The notes: a model not told the origin generated them from the letters alone. Positions 45,825 to 54,676 are shown, counted from the first letter of the stretch. The stretch: DNA of 64,000 nucleotides from Shinella lacus (GCF_010994755.1 NZ_WHSB02000001.1:310001-374000); one strand, 5' to 3'. Made by a program: numbers and translations.

Positions 45825-45854
45825 CGGCATGTCGCCCGGCCGGGCGACATGCCG
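45825..45854. terminator. Bidirectional hairpin between convergent operons
   Basis: A 30-bp perfect palindrome (arms CGGCATGTCGCCCGG and its exact complement) seven bases after the aldehyde dehydrogenase stop and eight before the ABC ATPase stop. There is no T run on either strand, so it may act with Rho or as an mRNA-end stabiliser. Confidence 0.6.
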
Positions 45855-45862
45855 GCTCCTGC

Positions 45863-46987
45863 CTAGTGGAGGCTGGCGGTCCGGGATGCGGTGCCGTTCA
45901 GGATGGCGCATTTCAACGGATCGACGGACATGTAGATCGTGCCACCGACGGGCGTGCGGATCGACGGGTGACAGCGGGCGAGAAGCTCCACCTCGTTGAC
46001 CATGATCTTGAAGTCGATGCATTCGCCGAGGAAGACCTTGGCGGAGACCGTGCCCTGGATCACCGTGTGGTTGGTGTCCGTCGGCGGCGTCTCGGAGAGG
46101 CGCAGGTCCTCCGGGCGGATCGACATCGACACCGCGGTGCCGACGGTCAGATCATCCTTGCGATCGGCGGCAAGCGAGCCGATCGCGCTGTCGACGATGT
46201 AGCCATGGTCGGAGCGGTCGCGGATGACGCCTTCGATGAAATTCGTGCTGCCGATGAAATCCGCGACAAAGGCCGTCTTCGGGCGTTCGTAGATGTCACG
46301 CGGCGAGCCGATCTGCACGATCTTGCCCTGGTTCATCACGGCGATCTCGTGCGACAGCGCCAAAGCCTCGCTCTGGTCGTGGGTCACGTAGATCGTGGTG
46401 ATGCCGAGCTCGCGCTGGATCTTCTTCAATTCGAAACGCATCTTTTCGCGAAGCTTGGCGTCGAGGTTGGAGAGCGGCTCGTCGAGCAGCAGCAGTTCCG
46501 GCTCCATCACCAGCGCGCGGGCGAGCGCCAAACGCTGCTGCTGGCCGCCGGAAAGCTGCGTCGCCTGCCGCTCGGCAAGATGATCGAGCGACACGGCGGC
46601 GAGCATCTTCATCACCTTGTCCTTGATCTCCTTTTCCGGCAGCCGCTTGCTGCGCACGCGCAGCGGAAAGGCGGCGTTCTCGAAGACGCTCATATGCGGC
46701 CAGATCGCGTAGGATTGGAAGACCATGCCGAACTGGCGCCGGTTGGGGGCGATGAAGATCTTGGAATCGCCGGAAAAGACGACGCGGTTGCCGGCGGTGA
46801 TGACCCCCGTCGTCGGCCGCTCCAGGCCGGCGATGGAGCGCAGCGTCGTCGTCTTGCCGCAGCCGCTCGGGCCGAGCAGCGTGAAGAGCCGGCCTTTGGG
46901 AACCGAGAAGTTGACGTCGCTTGCAGCGAGCACCGGCTTTGCCGACGGCGATTGATAGACGGTGCTCAGGTTTTCGATGGTTAGCAT
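45863..46987 (-). CDS. Fe3+/putrescine-type ABC transporter ATPase (FbpC/PotA group)
   Basis: 374 aa. Walker A GPSGCGKTT, signature LSGGQQQRLALARA, Walker B LLLLDEPLSNLDAKLR, VTHDQSEALALSHEI, and a C-terminal TOBE domain (SIRPEDLRLSE). The group serves iron, thiosulfate, polyamine and also 2-aminoethylphosphonate or aromatic-acid importers. It is the last gene of the operon with the permease (15 bp gap) and the dihydroxyphthalate-decarboxylase-family gene. The binding protein is encoded divergently at 50.0 kb. Confidence 0.92.
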   Translation of the reverse strand: MLTIENLSTVYQSPSAKPVLAASDVNFSVPKGRLFTLLGPSGCGKTTTLRSIAGLERPTTGVITAGNRVVFSGDSKIFIAPNRRQFGMVFQSYAIWPHMSVFENAAFPLRVRSKRLPEKEIKDKVMKMLAAVSLDHLAERQATQLSGGQQQRLALARALVMEPELLLLDEPLSNLDAKLREKMRFELKKIQRELGITTIYVTHDQSEALALSHEIAVMNQGKIVQIGSPRDIYERPKTAFVADFIGSTNFIEGVIRDRSDHGYIVDSAIGSLAADRKDDLTVGTAVSMSIRPEDLRLSETPPTDTNHTVIQGTVSAKVFLGECIDFKIMVNEVELLARCHPSIRTPVGGTIYMSVDPLKCAILNGTASRTASLH

Positions 46988-47002
46988 GGCCTCACTCCCA
47001 GA

Positions 47003-48727
47003 TTACATTCCCTTGACGCCGAAGCGCTTCGAAACGGATTGCACGAGCATGATGAAGCAGAAGAGCGCGGTGATCATCATCACGCCGAAGGCGGACAATT
47101 CCACATATTGGCCGTTCTGCCAGAACTCCCAGATCATGATCGAGATGACTTCATTGCCCGGGCTGTAGAGCAGGATCGAGCTCGACAGTTCCCGCACGGA
47201 GACGACGATGATGTAGATCCAGCCAGCCATGAGGCCCGGCTTCATCAGCGGCAGCACGACCCGGCGGAAGGTCATCAGCCAGGAGGCGCCGCTCATCGCC
47301 GCGGATTCCTCCAGCTCCTTGTGGATCTGCACCATGGATGTCGAGTTGTAGCGCATACCGTAGGGCAGGAACTTGATGACATAGGCCATCAGCATGATCC
47401 ACAGCGTGGCGTAGATGCCGATGTCGAAATTCAGGTAGAACACCATCAGCGACAGGCCGAGCACGATGCCGGGGAAGACCAGCGGCAGCGAGGCGAGCAC
47501 GTCGAGCAGCCAGCGCCCCTGGATCTTCGTGCGGATGGTGATCCAACAGATGATCGAGGTGAGCAGCATGACGATGGTGGCGCCACCGAGCGCGAGCTTC
47601 ACGCTGTTCCAGACGGCGGTGTAGAAGCCGGGATAGGCGAGAACCTTGGCATAGGCATTGAAAGACAGATGCTGCACGGCGTTCCACGACGGCACCGAAT
47701 AGTAGCGTTGCAGCGATGCCCAGAGCAGCACCAGGAACGGCAGCCCCACCACCAGGATGACGTAGAGGATGAAGATCCCGCCGGTGAGATAACGCCAGCG
47801 CCCGATATCGGCTACGCGCGGGCGAAACCCCTTGCCGGTGACGGTGGAATATTTGCTGCCCTGGTTCGACAGCCGCGACTGGTAATAGATGCCGACGGAG
47901 GTGATCAAAAGCAGCACCACGGCATAGGCCGAGGCGAGCCCGATATTGCTCGGATAGCTGTGCACCGCGTCGTAGATCGCCGAGGTGAAGACGCGCAAGC
48001 CGATCGGCAGGCCGAGAAGCGCCGGCACCTCGAAGGATTCGATTGCGCGGATGAACAGGATGATGAAGGCGGCGAGGATGGCCGGCCAGGCGAGCTTCAG
48101 CGTCACCTTGAAGGCCGTCTGCACCACCGATGCGCCGCTCATCATCGCCGACTCTTCGAGCGACGGGTCCATGGAGCGAAACGCCGCCGTCACCAGCAGG
48201 AAGGCGACGGGCGCATAGTGCAGGCCGTCGACCCACACCATGCCGGCCATCGAATAGATGTCGAACCAGCTGCCAAAGACCTTGTTCAGGATGCCGATCT
48301 GCGGGCTCGCCAACATGATCCAGGACACCGTGAACAGGATGCCCGGAATGATCAGCGGAATGATCGACATGGCGAAGAACAGCGACTTGAAGGGCGTGTT
48401 CGTGCGCTCGTTCACCCAGGCGAAGAACGTGCCCACCACCAGCGCGAAGGCGGCGGTCAGGAAGGCGAATTGCAGCGAATTGCCCATGAGAACCAGGGAT
48501 TCCGCGCTTTCGAACGCGGTAATGTAGTTCTCCATGGTGAGAACCGCCGGCTCCTGCATCGTGCCGGTCGAATGAAAGCTCTGCCACAGCAGGAAACCGA
48601 GCGGAATGAGCGTCAGCCAGGCGACGACAAGGGTCGCTCCGCCAATGACGAACCATTTCGTATCGAGCCGGCGCATTACCCGGCCCGGCAGGCCCATGGC
48701 CTCGTTTGTCGGCGTCATCATCGCCAT
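47003..48727 (-). CDS. Fe3+-type ABC transporter permease, fused double domain (FbpB type)
   Basis: 574 aa, about twelve membrane helices in two homologous permease halves. The first half begins VIGGATLVVAWLTLIPLGFL, with loop EESAMMSGASVVQTAFKVTL; the second begins near residue 300, with loop EESAAMSGASWLMTFRRVVL. Each half has its own EAA-type loop. Such fused permeases pair with single binding proteins of the FbpA type. It follows the decarboxylase-family gene by 65 bp. Confidence 0.92.
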   Translation of the reverse strand: MAMMTPTNEAMGLPGRVMRRLDTKWFVIGGATLVVAWLTLIPLGFLLWQSFHSTGTMQEPAVLTMENYITAFESAESLVLMGNSLQFAFLTAAFALVVGTFFAWVNERTNTPFKSLFFAMSIIPLIIPGILFTVSWIMLASPQIGILNKVFGSWFDIYSMAGMVWVDGLHYAPVAFLLVTAAFRSMDPSLEESAMMSGASVVQTAFKVTLKLAWPAILAAFIILFIRAIESFEVPALLGLPIGLRVFTSAIYDAVHSYPSNIGLASAYAVVLLLITSVGIYYQSRLSNQGSKYSTVTGKGFRPRVADIGRWRYLTGGIFILYVILVVGLPFLVLLWASLQRYYSVPSWNAVQHLSFNAYAKVLAYPGFYTAVWNSVKLALGGATIVMLLTSIICWITIRTKIQGRWLLDVLASLPLVFPGIVLGLSLMVFYLNFDIGIYATLWIMLMAYVIKFLPYGMRYNSTSMVQIHKELEESAAMSGASWLMTFRRVVLPLMKPGLMAGWIYIIVVSVRELSSSILLYSPGNEVISIMIWEFWQNGQYVELSAFGVMMITALFCFIMLVQSVSKRFGVKGM

Positions 48728-48792
48728 ATCGTCCTCCTCCCAGTGGACAGGCCACCCTCAGGCAGCGCACGTCGGCAACCCAAGGGCTGCAA

Positions 48793-49785
48793 TCAGATTA
48801 CAAAAGCGTCGAGCGTCTCCGGTGCGAAAATCTCCTCCGCGTCCAGCTGCCGCTTGGAAAGGCCCTGTTCGTAGGAGTAGCGCAGGAAGGTATCGAGCAC
48901 CTTCCGGTTCTTCTCGAAGCCGTTCGGCCAGAAATCCGCGCCCATCTCGCCTTCGGCTTCCTCGAAATGCGCCATCGCCCAGGGCAGCATGGTCTTGAGA
49001 GCGGCCGTCTCGCGCAGGTCCTGATAGGTCTTGCGCTGCGACTGGTTGAGCGCCTTGAAGATCGATTGCGCGACCCAGCGATTGTTTTCGTAGATTTCCC
49101 GGCGGATCACAACCGTGTGCATGATCGGAAAGATGCCGGTGCGGGCATAATAGTCGCGCTCGATGCCGACATAGTCAGGAAACAGGCGCCGAACCTTGCC
49201 GCTGCGGCAATTGAAGGTCGAGGGCTTGCGGGCGGTGTAGAGCGCATCGATCTCGCCGTCGCGCAGCATAGCGGCCAGCGTCTTTTCGGGGCCGATCGGC
49301 TCCAGCTTGATGTTGTCGGGAAGCTGGATCTTGAGCTTCTCGCTGCGGTTCGGCGATTCCTCGCCGCCGGTATAATAGGTGACGCTGTCGACCGGCACAT
49401 TATATTCGTCCGACAGCACGCCACGGATCCAGACCGGCGCCGTCATCTGGTATTCCGGGCAGCCGATGCGCTTGCCGATCAGGTCCTTCGGCTCGTTGAT
49501 GCCGGCATCCGCATTCACGTAAATCGACGAATGGCGGAAGTAACGCGACGGAAAGAAAGGAATGGCGACGAAGGCGCGCTCGGGCTTGAACAGCGAGACG
49601 ACATACGAGGACAAAGACATCTCGGCGATATCGAATTCCCGGTAGCGCAGCATGCGGAAGAAGGTTTCTTCGACCGGCAGATTGAGGCTCGTCAGGTTGA
49701 TGCCGTCGGGCTTGATCGAGCCGTCCATGACGCCACGCGTGCGGTCGTAATCCCAGCACCCCATCGTCAAACGCAAATCGGCCAT
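48793..49785 (-). CDS. 4,5-dihydroxyphthalate decarboxylase-family protein (Pht5-like)
   Basis: 330 aa. The family shares the periplasmic-binding-protein type 2 fold, but no signal peptide is present: the product begins MADLRLTMGCWDYDRTRGV, so it should be cytoplasmic. Family sequences include PVEETFFRMLRYREFDIAEM and PSRYFRHSSIYVNADAGI. Pht5 decarboxylates 4,5-dihydroxyphthalate to protocatechuate; relatives may act on other hydroxylated aromatic acids. Start at ATG 49785 with GGAG upstream rather than the earlier ATGs at 49809 or 49815. It heads the ABC transporter operon and lies 5 kb from a Rieske oxygenase, which supports an aromatic-acid role. A non-secreted ligand-binding role cannot be excluded. 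Confidence 0.8.
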   Translation of the reverse strand: MADLRLTMGCWDYDRTRGVMDGSIKPDGINLTSLNLPVEETFFRMLRYREFDIAEMSLSSYVVSLFKPERAFVAIPFFPSRYFRHSSIYVNADAGINEPKDLIGKRIGCPEYQMTAPVWIRGVLSDEYNVPVDSVTYYTGGEESPNRSEKLKIQLPDNIKLEPIGPEKTLAAMLRDGEIDALYTARKPSTFNCRSGKVRRLFPDYVGIERDYYARTGIFPIMHTVVIRREIYENNRWVAQSIFKALNQSQRKTYQDLRETAALKTMLPWAMAHFEEAEGEMGADFWPNGFEKNRKVLDTFLRYSYEQGLSKRQLDAEEIFAPETLDAFVI

Positions 49786-50041
49786 AGTCGTCTCCTCACC
49801 ATTTTTCATGAGCAATTGCGGGTCTCCTCGGTGTCCCGGCTGTCCTTCGAGTAGTCAAAAGCAGCGGCCGTGACCAAGAGTATTTTCATGGGGCAGAGCG
49901 CAGATATTTGCTGTTTTAGCCCCCATTCATTGTGTGTAGGGTCCGGCCACTCTCAACCACGACCCCGACGATCGGTCGGCCGGAAAGGGTGGGATCACAG
50001 GGCGCGAGGAGGAGACGTCGCGCCGACCAGGAGGAGAAAAC

Positions 50042-51094
50042 ATGACGATCAATAGACGCCTGCTGATGCTTGCGACCGCTTCGGCCATTGCACTGGCAGG
50101 CATGGTTTTGCCGGCCGCTGCCCAGGATTCGACGCTTCTGACCTCGACGGCGCCCGACCGCGACGCCAAGCTCGAGGAGGCCGCCAAGGCCGAGGGCTCG
50201 CTGATGCTCTACACCTCGATCGCCCAGAAGGACGTCGACCCGCTGGTCCGCCCCTTCGAGGAGAAATACGGGATCAAGGTGACCGTTTGGCGCGCGAGCG
50301 GCGACGACGTGCTGCAACGCGTCGTGCAGGAGCAGAAGGCCGGCCGCGCAACCGTGGACCTGATCCATATCAGCGCGCCGGAAATGGAAGCGCTGCAACG
50401 CGAAGGCATCTTCCAGAAGATCGTCTCGCCGCATTTCGCCGAGCTGCTTCCGGGCGCCGTGCCGGCCCACAGCGAATGGGTGAGCACGCTGCTCTCCGTC
50501 TGGGTCCAAGGCTACAATACCGACCTCATCACCAAGGAAGAGCTGCCGAAGACCTACGAGGACCTGCTCGATCCGAAGTGGAAGGGCAAGCTCGGCTACG
50601 AGGTCGAGAACATCGACTGGTTCTCCACCGTCGTCGAGACGATGGGCGAGGAAAAGGGCCTGGAATACTTCCGCAATCTCGTGCGAACCAACGGTCTTTC
50701 CATCCGCAAAGGCCATTCGCTCTTGAACAATCTGGTGGTCGCCGGCGAGGTCCCGATGGGCCTGACGATCTACAACTACATGCCGGTGCAGGCGAAGAAC
50801 GACGGCGCGCCGATCGACTGGTTTGCACTTGAGCCGGCCGTCGCCCGCTCGAACGGCGCAGGTGTCGTGAAGACCGCGCCGCACCCGAACGCGGCCGCCC
50901 TCTTCACCGAGTTCATGCTGACGGACGGACAGGCCATCCTGGTCGGGCTCAACTACGTGCCGACCTCGACGAAGGTCAAATCGCCGCTGGAAGGCGTCGA
51001 GATCAAGATCGCCGACCCGGCGGACAAGCTCGACAATGCCAAGAAGTGGCAGCCGCTCTACGATCGCATCATCGTGCGCGGCAATCCGGACTGA
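50042..51094 (+). CDS. Fe3+-type ABC transporter solute-binding protein
   Basis: 350 aa. Signal peptide LLMLATASAIALAGMVLPAA with cleavage after AAAQ, then a family 1/6 binding fold (SLMLYTSIAQKDVDPLVRPF). It serves the permease and ATPase encoded divergently at 45.9-48.7 kb. The iron ligand tyrosine pair of true FbpA proteins is not obvious, so an organic acid ligand is plausible. Single-gene unit: 256 bp of promoter region upstream, a strong terminator 21 bp downstream. Confidence 0.9.
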   Translation: MTINRRLLMLATASAIALAGMVLPAAAQDSTLLTSTAPDRDAKLEEAAKAEGSLMLYTSIAQKDVDPLVRPFEEKYGIKVTVWRASGDDVLQRVVQEQKAGRATVDLIHISAPEMEALQREGIFQKIVSPHFAELLPGAVPAHSEWVSTLLSVWVQGYNTDLITKEELPKTYEDLLDPKWKGKLGYEVENIDWFSTVVETMGEEKGLEYFRNLVRTNGLSIRKGHSLLNNLVVAGEVPMGLTIYNYMPVQAKNDGAPIDWFALEPAVARSNGAGVVKTAPHPNAAALFTEFMLTDGQAILVGLNYVPTSTKVKSPLEGVEIKIADPADKLDNAKKWQPLYDRIIVRGNPD

Positions 51095-51114
51095 TCGGGA
51101 CGAACCCGACAATG

Positions 51115-51141
51115 AAAAGCGGGCTTCTGGCCCGCTTTTTT
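51115..51141 (+). terminator. Rho-independent terminator
   Basis: Stem AAAAGCGGGC (51115-51124), 5-nt loop, GCCCGCTTTT (51130-51139) followed by further T. Clear terminator for the binding-protein gene; the A-rich left flank also allows action for the convergent LysR gene, whose stop overlaps the T run. Confidence 0.92.
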
Positions 51142-52078
51142 ATGGCTCGCTGCAACGGCCGATCACGCGCGCACCGTCGCCCAGCCTTTCGGCGAGCGTA
51201 TCCACCAGCCTATCGATGAAGAGCTTCAGCTTCGCATCCCGTGTGACGGACAGGCGGCCGGGCGTCTCGATCAGGTAGAGCGTGCGGCCAAGTTCCGGAT
51301 TCTCGATCGGGTGGGCGACGATCTTGCCCTCCTCGATCTTCTGCTTGACGACGCCATAGGGCACGATGCTGGTGGCATGCCCCTGCTCCACCAGCGTCTT
51401 GATCATTTCCAGCGACTGGATGGAAAAGCGGATGTTGACGGGCAGCGTCGAGTTGCGCGCCGCACGGTGCACGGCATGCCAGACATTGTCGCGGTCGCCC
51501 GGCAGCGCAAGGTTCGAGGCAATGACCTCGTTGAAGGGAACCGGCCCTTCGGGAAAGGGAGCGCCCGGCGCCGTGATGAAAAACAGCCGCTCCTCCATCA
51601 ACGGCATGCGCAATGCGCTGGTATTTTCCGAGGCGTCATAGGCGAGCGCGATATCGATCTCGTCGCGCATCAGGAGGTCGATGAGAATGAAGCTCAGCTC
51701 CTCCACCACGCGCAGCGAGATGCCGGGAAGTTCGGAATGGGCGGATACGAGGAAATCGGCGCCGAGCATGCGGATCGTGCTCGGCGTCAGCCCCATCGAC
51801 ACGACCTGCTGGCTGGACTTGCTGAAGGCCGAGACGTCCCGCCGCGCCTCGTCGACGAGGCGCATGATCTCGACGCCGCGCTCGTAGAGTAGGCGGCCGG
51901 CATCGGTCATCGAGATGCCGCGCGAATGGCGCACGAGCAGTTCGACGCCCAGCATGGTCTCCAGGTTGCGGATCTGGAGGCCGAGCGCCGTCTGCGAAAC
52001 ATGCAGCTGTTCGGCCGCCTTCGTCATGTTGCCCGCATCGACCGATTTCATGAAATTGTTGATTTGTTTCAGGTTGAT
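51140..52078 (-). CDS. LysR-family transcriptional regulator with apparent ATC start
   Basis: 312 aa if translation starts at the ATC at 52076-52078; the first in-frame ATG (52051) would cut nine residues from the HTH. The reading N-terminal to that ATG, NLKQINNFMKSVDAGNMTKA, is exactly where LysR proteins begin (M-N-L-x-Q-I). An AGGAG lies eight bases before the ATC, the ideal distance, and no ATG, GTG or TTG fits. So either ATC is used, giving low expression, or an ATG has mutated. The HTH continues AAEQLHVSQTALGLQIRNLE. It is the last gene after the aldolase (21 bp). Confidence 0.82.
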   Translation of the reverse strand: MNLKQINNFMKSVDAGNMTKAAEQLHVSQTALGLQIRNLETMLGVELLVRHSRGISMTDAGRLLYERGVEIMRLVDEARRDVSAFSKSSQQVVSMGLTPSTIRMLGADFLVSAHSELPGISLRVVEELSFILIDLLMRDEIDIALAYDASENTSALRMPLMEERLFFITAPGAPFPEGPVPFNEVIASNLALPGDRDNVWHAVHRAARNSTLPVNIRFSIQSLEMIKTLVEQGHATSIVPYGVVKQKIEEGKIVAHPIENPELGRTLYLIETPGRLSVTRDAKLKLFIDRLVDTLAERLGDGARVIGRCSEP

Positions 52079-52099
52079 GGCGGGATCTCCTCTTCCCGT

Positions 52100-52807
52100 T
52101 TACGAGAGGCGTCGTTTCGCCTTTCTCGCCAGGTAGTCGAAATTGACGACATATTGCTCGCGGCCATCGAGATTGGCGGTCAGGCTTGCAATATCGTCTG
52201 CGGCAAACTCCACGATCTCTCCGCCCATCGCAAGACAGAGAACCTGGTCGTGGCAGGCATTTTCCAGCGTCAGCGTGCGGATGACGGCCTCCTCGACCGA
52301 GACACCGGTAACGGTCACGCCGTGGCCGCGCATCATCACAACCTTGTGACCGGCCAGCCCCCTGGCCACGCCGCGGCCAGTCTCCGGCGAGCGGATCAGA
52401 TTGACGGTGTCCTGATAATAGCCAAGTCCGTCGGAAAAGGCGACGCAGGCCTGCGAGACGATCTTCCACGGGCGCTCGGAGGAACACCAGATCGTTGCAT
52501 ATTTCGGATGGGAATGGATGACCGAATTGAGGTCCGGCCGGGCCTTGTAGATTTCCGAATGGATGAAGACCTCGCTGTGGCGCCGCCCGCCCCCGCCGAC
52601 CTTTTCTCCGTCGAGGTTGCAGATCACGATGTTTTCCATCGTGATCTCCTCGAAGCCGAGACTGTGCGGCTTCATGAAGAACAGCGCGGGGTTTTCGGGA
52701 TCGCGGATGGAAACATGGCCGCGGGTAAAATCGCCGAGATCGGCATCGCCGAGGATGAGGCCGGCTTCGATCAGCCGCTGTTTGACGTGCTGGCTCATGG
52801 GCAGCAT
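52100..52807 (-). CDS. Class II aldolase/adducin-family protein, possible aromatic-acid decarboxylase
   Basis: 235 aa. Catalytic Glu79 in RRHSEVFIHSE, metal ligands His98 and His100 in VIHSHPKY, and a third His in MRGHGVTVTG. Beyond sugar-phosphate aldolases, this fold includes 3,4-dihydroxyphthalate decarboxylase and related aromatic decarboxylases of phthalate pathways. The adjacent phthalate-type reductase (46 bp upstream) and the nearby Rieske oxygenase make that alternative attractive. Start ATG 52807 with AGGAG upstream. Function between aldolase and decarboxylase is unresolved. Confidence 0.78.
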   Translation of the reverse strand: MLPMSQHVKQRLIEAGLILGDADLGDFTRGHVSIRDPENPALFFMKPHSLGFEEITMENIVICNLDGEKVGGGGRRHSEVFIHSEIYKARPDLNSVIHSHPKYATIWCSSERPWKIVSQACVAFSDGLGYYQDTVNLIRSPETGRGVARGLAGHKVVMMRGHGVTVTGVSVEEAVIRTLTLENACHDQVLCLAMGGEIVEFAADDIASLTANLDGREQYVVNFDYLARKAKRRLS

Positions 52808-52853
52808 GGAACTCCTGTGTGATGAAAAATGGGGTGAACCGCCGGAGGCTGGT

Positions 52854-53807
52854 TCAGAGCGCGAGCGTCAGGCGCGGGCTCTTCGAGCCGGAGCAGCAGA
52901 TCATCATCGTGTCGCCGCGCTCCTTCTCCTCGTCGCTCAGGACCATGTCCTGGTGGTCGGGAACGCCGTCCAGCACGCGCACCTGACAGGCGCCGCAGAT
53001 GCCCATCTCGCAGGAGAAATCGAGGCTGAAACCGGCATCGCGCAGCACGGTGAGAATGGACTGGCCCTTCGGCACGGCAAATTCCTGACCGCTATCGGCA
53101 AGCTCTATGACGAAATCGCCGTCGAGTGCCGGCGCCTTTGCCGGCGCGAAACGTTCGAGATGGACCTGCTCCGGCGCAAGCGCGCTGGTGCGCGCCTCGA
53201 ACGTATCGAGCATCGGCCCCGGCCCGCAGCAATAGAAGTGCGAACCCGCCGGCGCGCGCTCGACGATGGTGCCGATGTCGAGGAAACCTTCCGCTTCCGA
53301 ATCGACATGGATGCTGGCCTTGGGAAGCGTGGAGATCACGTCCGAGAAGGCGACGTCGCGCCGGTCGCGACAGGCATAATGCACTTCGAAACTGCGGCCG
53401 AGTTCGGTGAGGCGCTGGGCCATCGACCAGATCGGCGTAATCCCGATGCCGCCGGCGATCAGCACGCTGTGGTCGACCGCTTCGTTGAGCGCAAAATTGT
53501 TGCGTGGGGCGCCAATCTTCAGCACCGAACCGACACGGACCATGTCATGCAGACAGACCGATCCGCCGCGCCCGCCCGGATCGCGCTTGACGCCGATCGT
53601 GTAGCGATTGCCGTTTTCAACCGGATGGACGAGAGAGTAGAGGCGCACCATGTCGTTGGGCAGATGCAGCGAGATATGGGCGCCGGCACCGGCCGGCGGC
53701 ACATTGCTGCCATCGACGCTTTCGAACTCGAACAGGCTCGTTTCATGCGCCAGATAACGCACCGCGACAAGGCGCATCTCGATGGTTTTGGTGACGGTTA
53801 TTTCCAA
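52854..53807 (-). CDS. PDR/VanB-family oxygenase reductase (FMN, NADH, plant-type 2Fe-2S)
   Basis: 317 aa. N-terminal flavin domain (VRLYSLVHPVENGNRYTIGV), NAD domain with HSVLIAGGIGITPIWSMAQ and HFYCCGPGPML, and a C-terminal ferredoxin domain with cysteines in CEMGICGACQVR and a fourth near MMICCS. It moves electrons from NADH to a Rieske oxygenase, here almost certainly the one at 54.8 kb. Start chosen at TTG 53807, which has GGGAG just upstream and gives MEITVTKTIEMRL; a TTG at 53834 is the longer alternative, and no ATG fits. Confidence 0.9.
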   Translation of the reverse strand: MEITVTKTIEMRLVAVRYLAHETSLFEFESVDGSNVPPAGAGAHISLHLPNDMVRLYSLVHPVENGNRYTIGVKRDPGGRGGSVCLHDMVRVGSVLKIGAPRNNFALNEAVDHSVLIAGGIGITPIWSMAQRLTELGRSFEVHYACRDRRDVAFSDVISTLPKASIHVDSEAEGFLDIGTIVERAPAGSHFYCCGPGPMLDTFEARTSALAPEQVHLERFAPAKAPALDGDFVIELADSGQEFAVPKGQSILTVLRDAGFSLDFSCEMGICGACQVRVLDGVPDHQDMVLSDEEKERGDTMMICCSGSKSPRLTLAL

Positions 53808-53872
53808 CTCTCTCTCCCTGTCCGTGCCCGGCAAGGATGGAAATCCTCCTGCCGGACACTGTTCTAGAACCG

Positions 53873-54625
53873 CTATTCGTTGCTGCGGCGCAGATTGATC
53901 TGCTCCAGCCGCGGCAGGCGGGGCCTCAGCCCGTCGGCCGCATCCTTCAAAAGCGCGCGCGCCATGTTGATCCGCTCGTCCGTGAACCGGCCGATGAGGC
54001 CTGAAACCGAAAGCGAGCCCACCAGTTCGCCCGCCATATTGGTGATCGGCACGGCGACGGCCGCGAGATCCTCGTCACGCCCGCCCTTGGAGACGATGGA
54101 CCCCGTCGTGCGCAGCTCGATCGCGCTCGGATGGTCGGAGGCATCGCCGTAATGCGACAGCAGAACGCCGGCGGCGCCGGAGGTCAGCGGATGGCGCGTG
54201 CCCTCCTCCAGATGGTGGCGGGCGCTGCGCGGCGAATTCTCCCGGTAGAGGCAGACGCGTTCGCTGCCATCCGGCACATAGAAGGACGCAGTCTCCTGCG
54301 TCACCGACGTCAGGTGCCGCAGCACCGGGCGCACAACATCCTCCAGCGTGAACTGCGAGCGGCTGAGATCACCCAGCCGGCGAAGCTCCGGCCCGAGTTG
54401 GTAGCGCCCGTCCGCCCCGCGGTCGAGGAAGCCGGTATGCAGCAGCGATCCGGCAAGCCGCAGGATCGTGCTCTTGTAGAGGCCCGAACGCTGCGCAAGC
54501 CCCGAAAGCGTCAGGGTCTCCCCTGGCTCGGAAAAGCACTGCAGCAAAGTTATCGCGCGTTCCACCGCTTCAACCCGATCCCTGCCTGCATCGATCTCGT
54601 CATTGCCTGCGTCCATTTTTGTCAT
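53873..54625 (-). CDS. IclR-family transcriptional regulator
   Basis: 250 aa. Winged helix at about 18-75 (VERAITLLQCFSEPGETLTL and LAQRSGLYKSTILRLAGSLL) and effector domain from about 90 (DVVRPVLRHLTSVTQETASF). It is divergent from the Rieske oxygenase operon across 215 bp that contains a 34-bp near-perfect inverted repeat, the likely operator for control of both directions. The reductase, aldolase and LysR genes lie downstream on the same strand, 65 bp away, and may be read from the same promoter. Confidence 0.9.
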   Translation of the reverse strand: MTKMDAGNDEIDAGRDRVEAVERAITLLQCFSEPGETLTLSGLAQRSGLYKSTILRLAGSLLHTGFLDRGADGRYQLGPELRRLGDLSRSQFTLEDVVRPVLRHLTSVTQETASFYVPDGSERVCLYRENSPRSARHHLEEGTRHPLTSGAAGVLLSHYGDASDHPSAIELRTTGSIVSKGGRDEDLAAVAVPITNMAGELVGSLSVSGLIGRFTDERINMARALLKDAADGLRPRLPRLEQINLRRSNE

Positions 54626-54642
54626 TTAGCATTCCTCAATAA

Positions 54643-54676
54643 TTCTGTCTAGCGAAACATGGTCTGCTTGACAGAA
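54643..54676. promoter_or_regulatory. 34-bp inverted repeat, putative IclR operator
   Basis: TTCTGTCTAGC (54643-54653), 12 nt, GCTTGACAGAA (54666-54676): 10 of 11 positions pair. It lies 18 bp before the iclR start and 165 bp before the Rieske start, suited to autoregulation. Confidence 0.6.

Noticed and set aside
49888..49926. Imperfect repeat ATGGGGC / GCCCCCAT in the 49.8-50.0 kb divergent promoter
   Set aside because: It needs an unpaired base and a long spacer, and does not match the other symmetric sites in the island. Too weak to call an operator.
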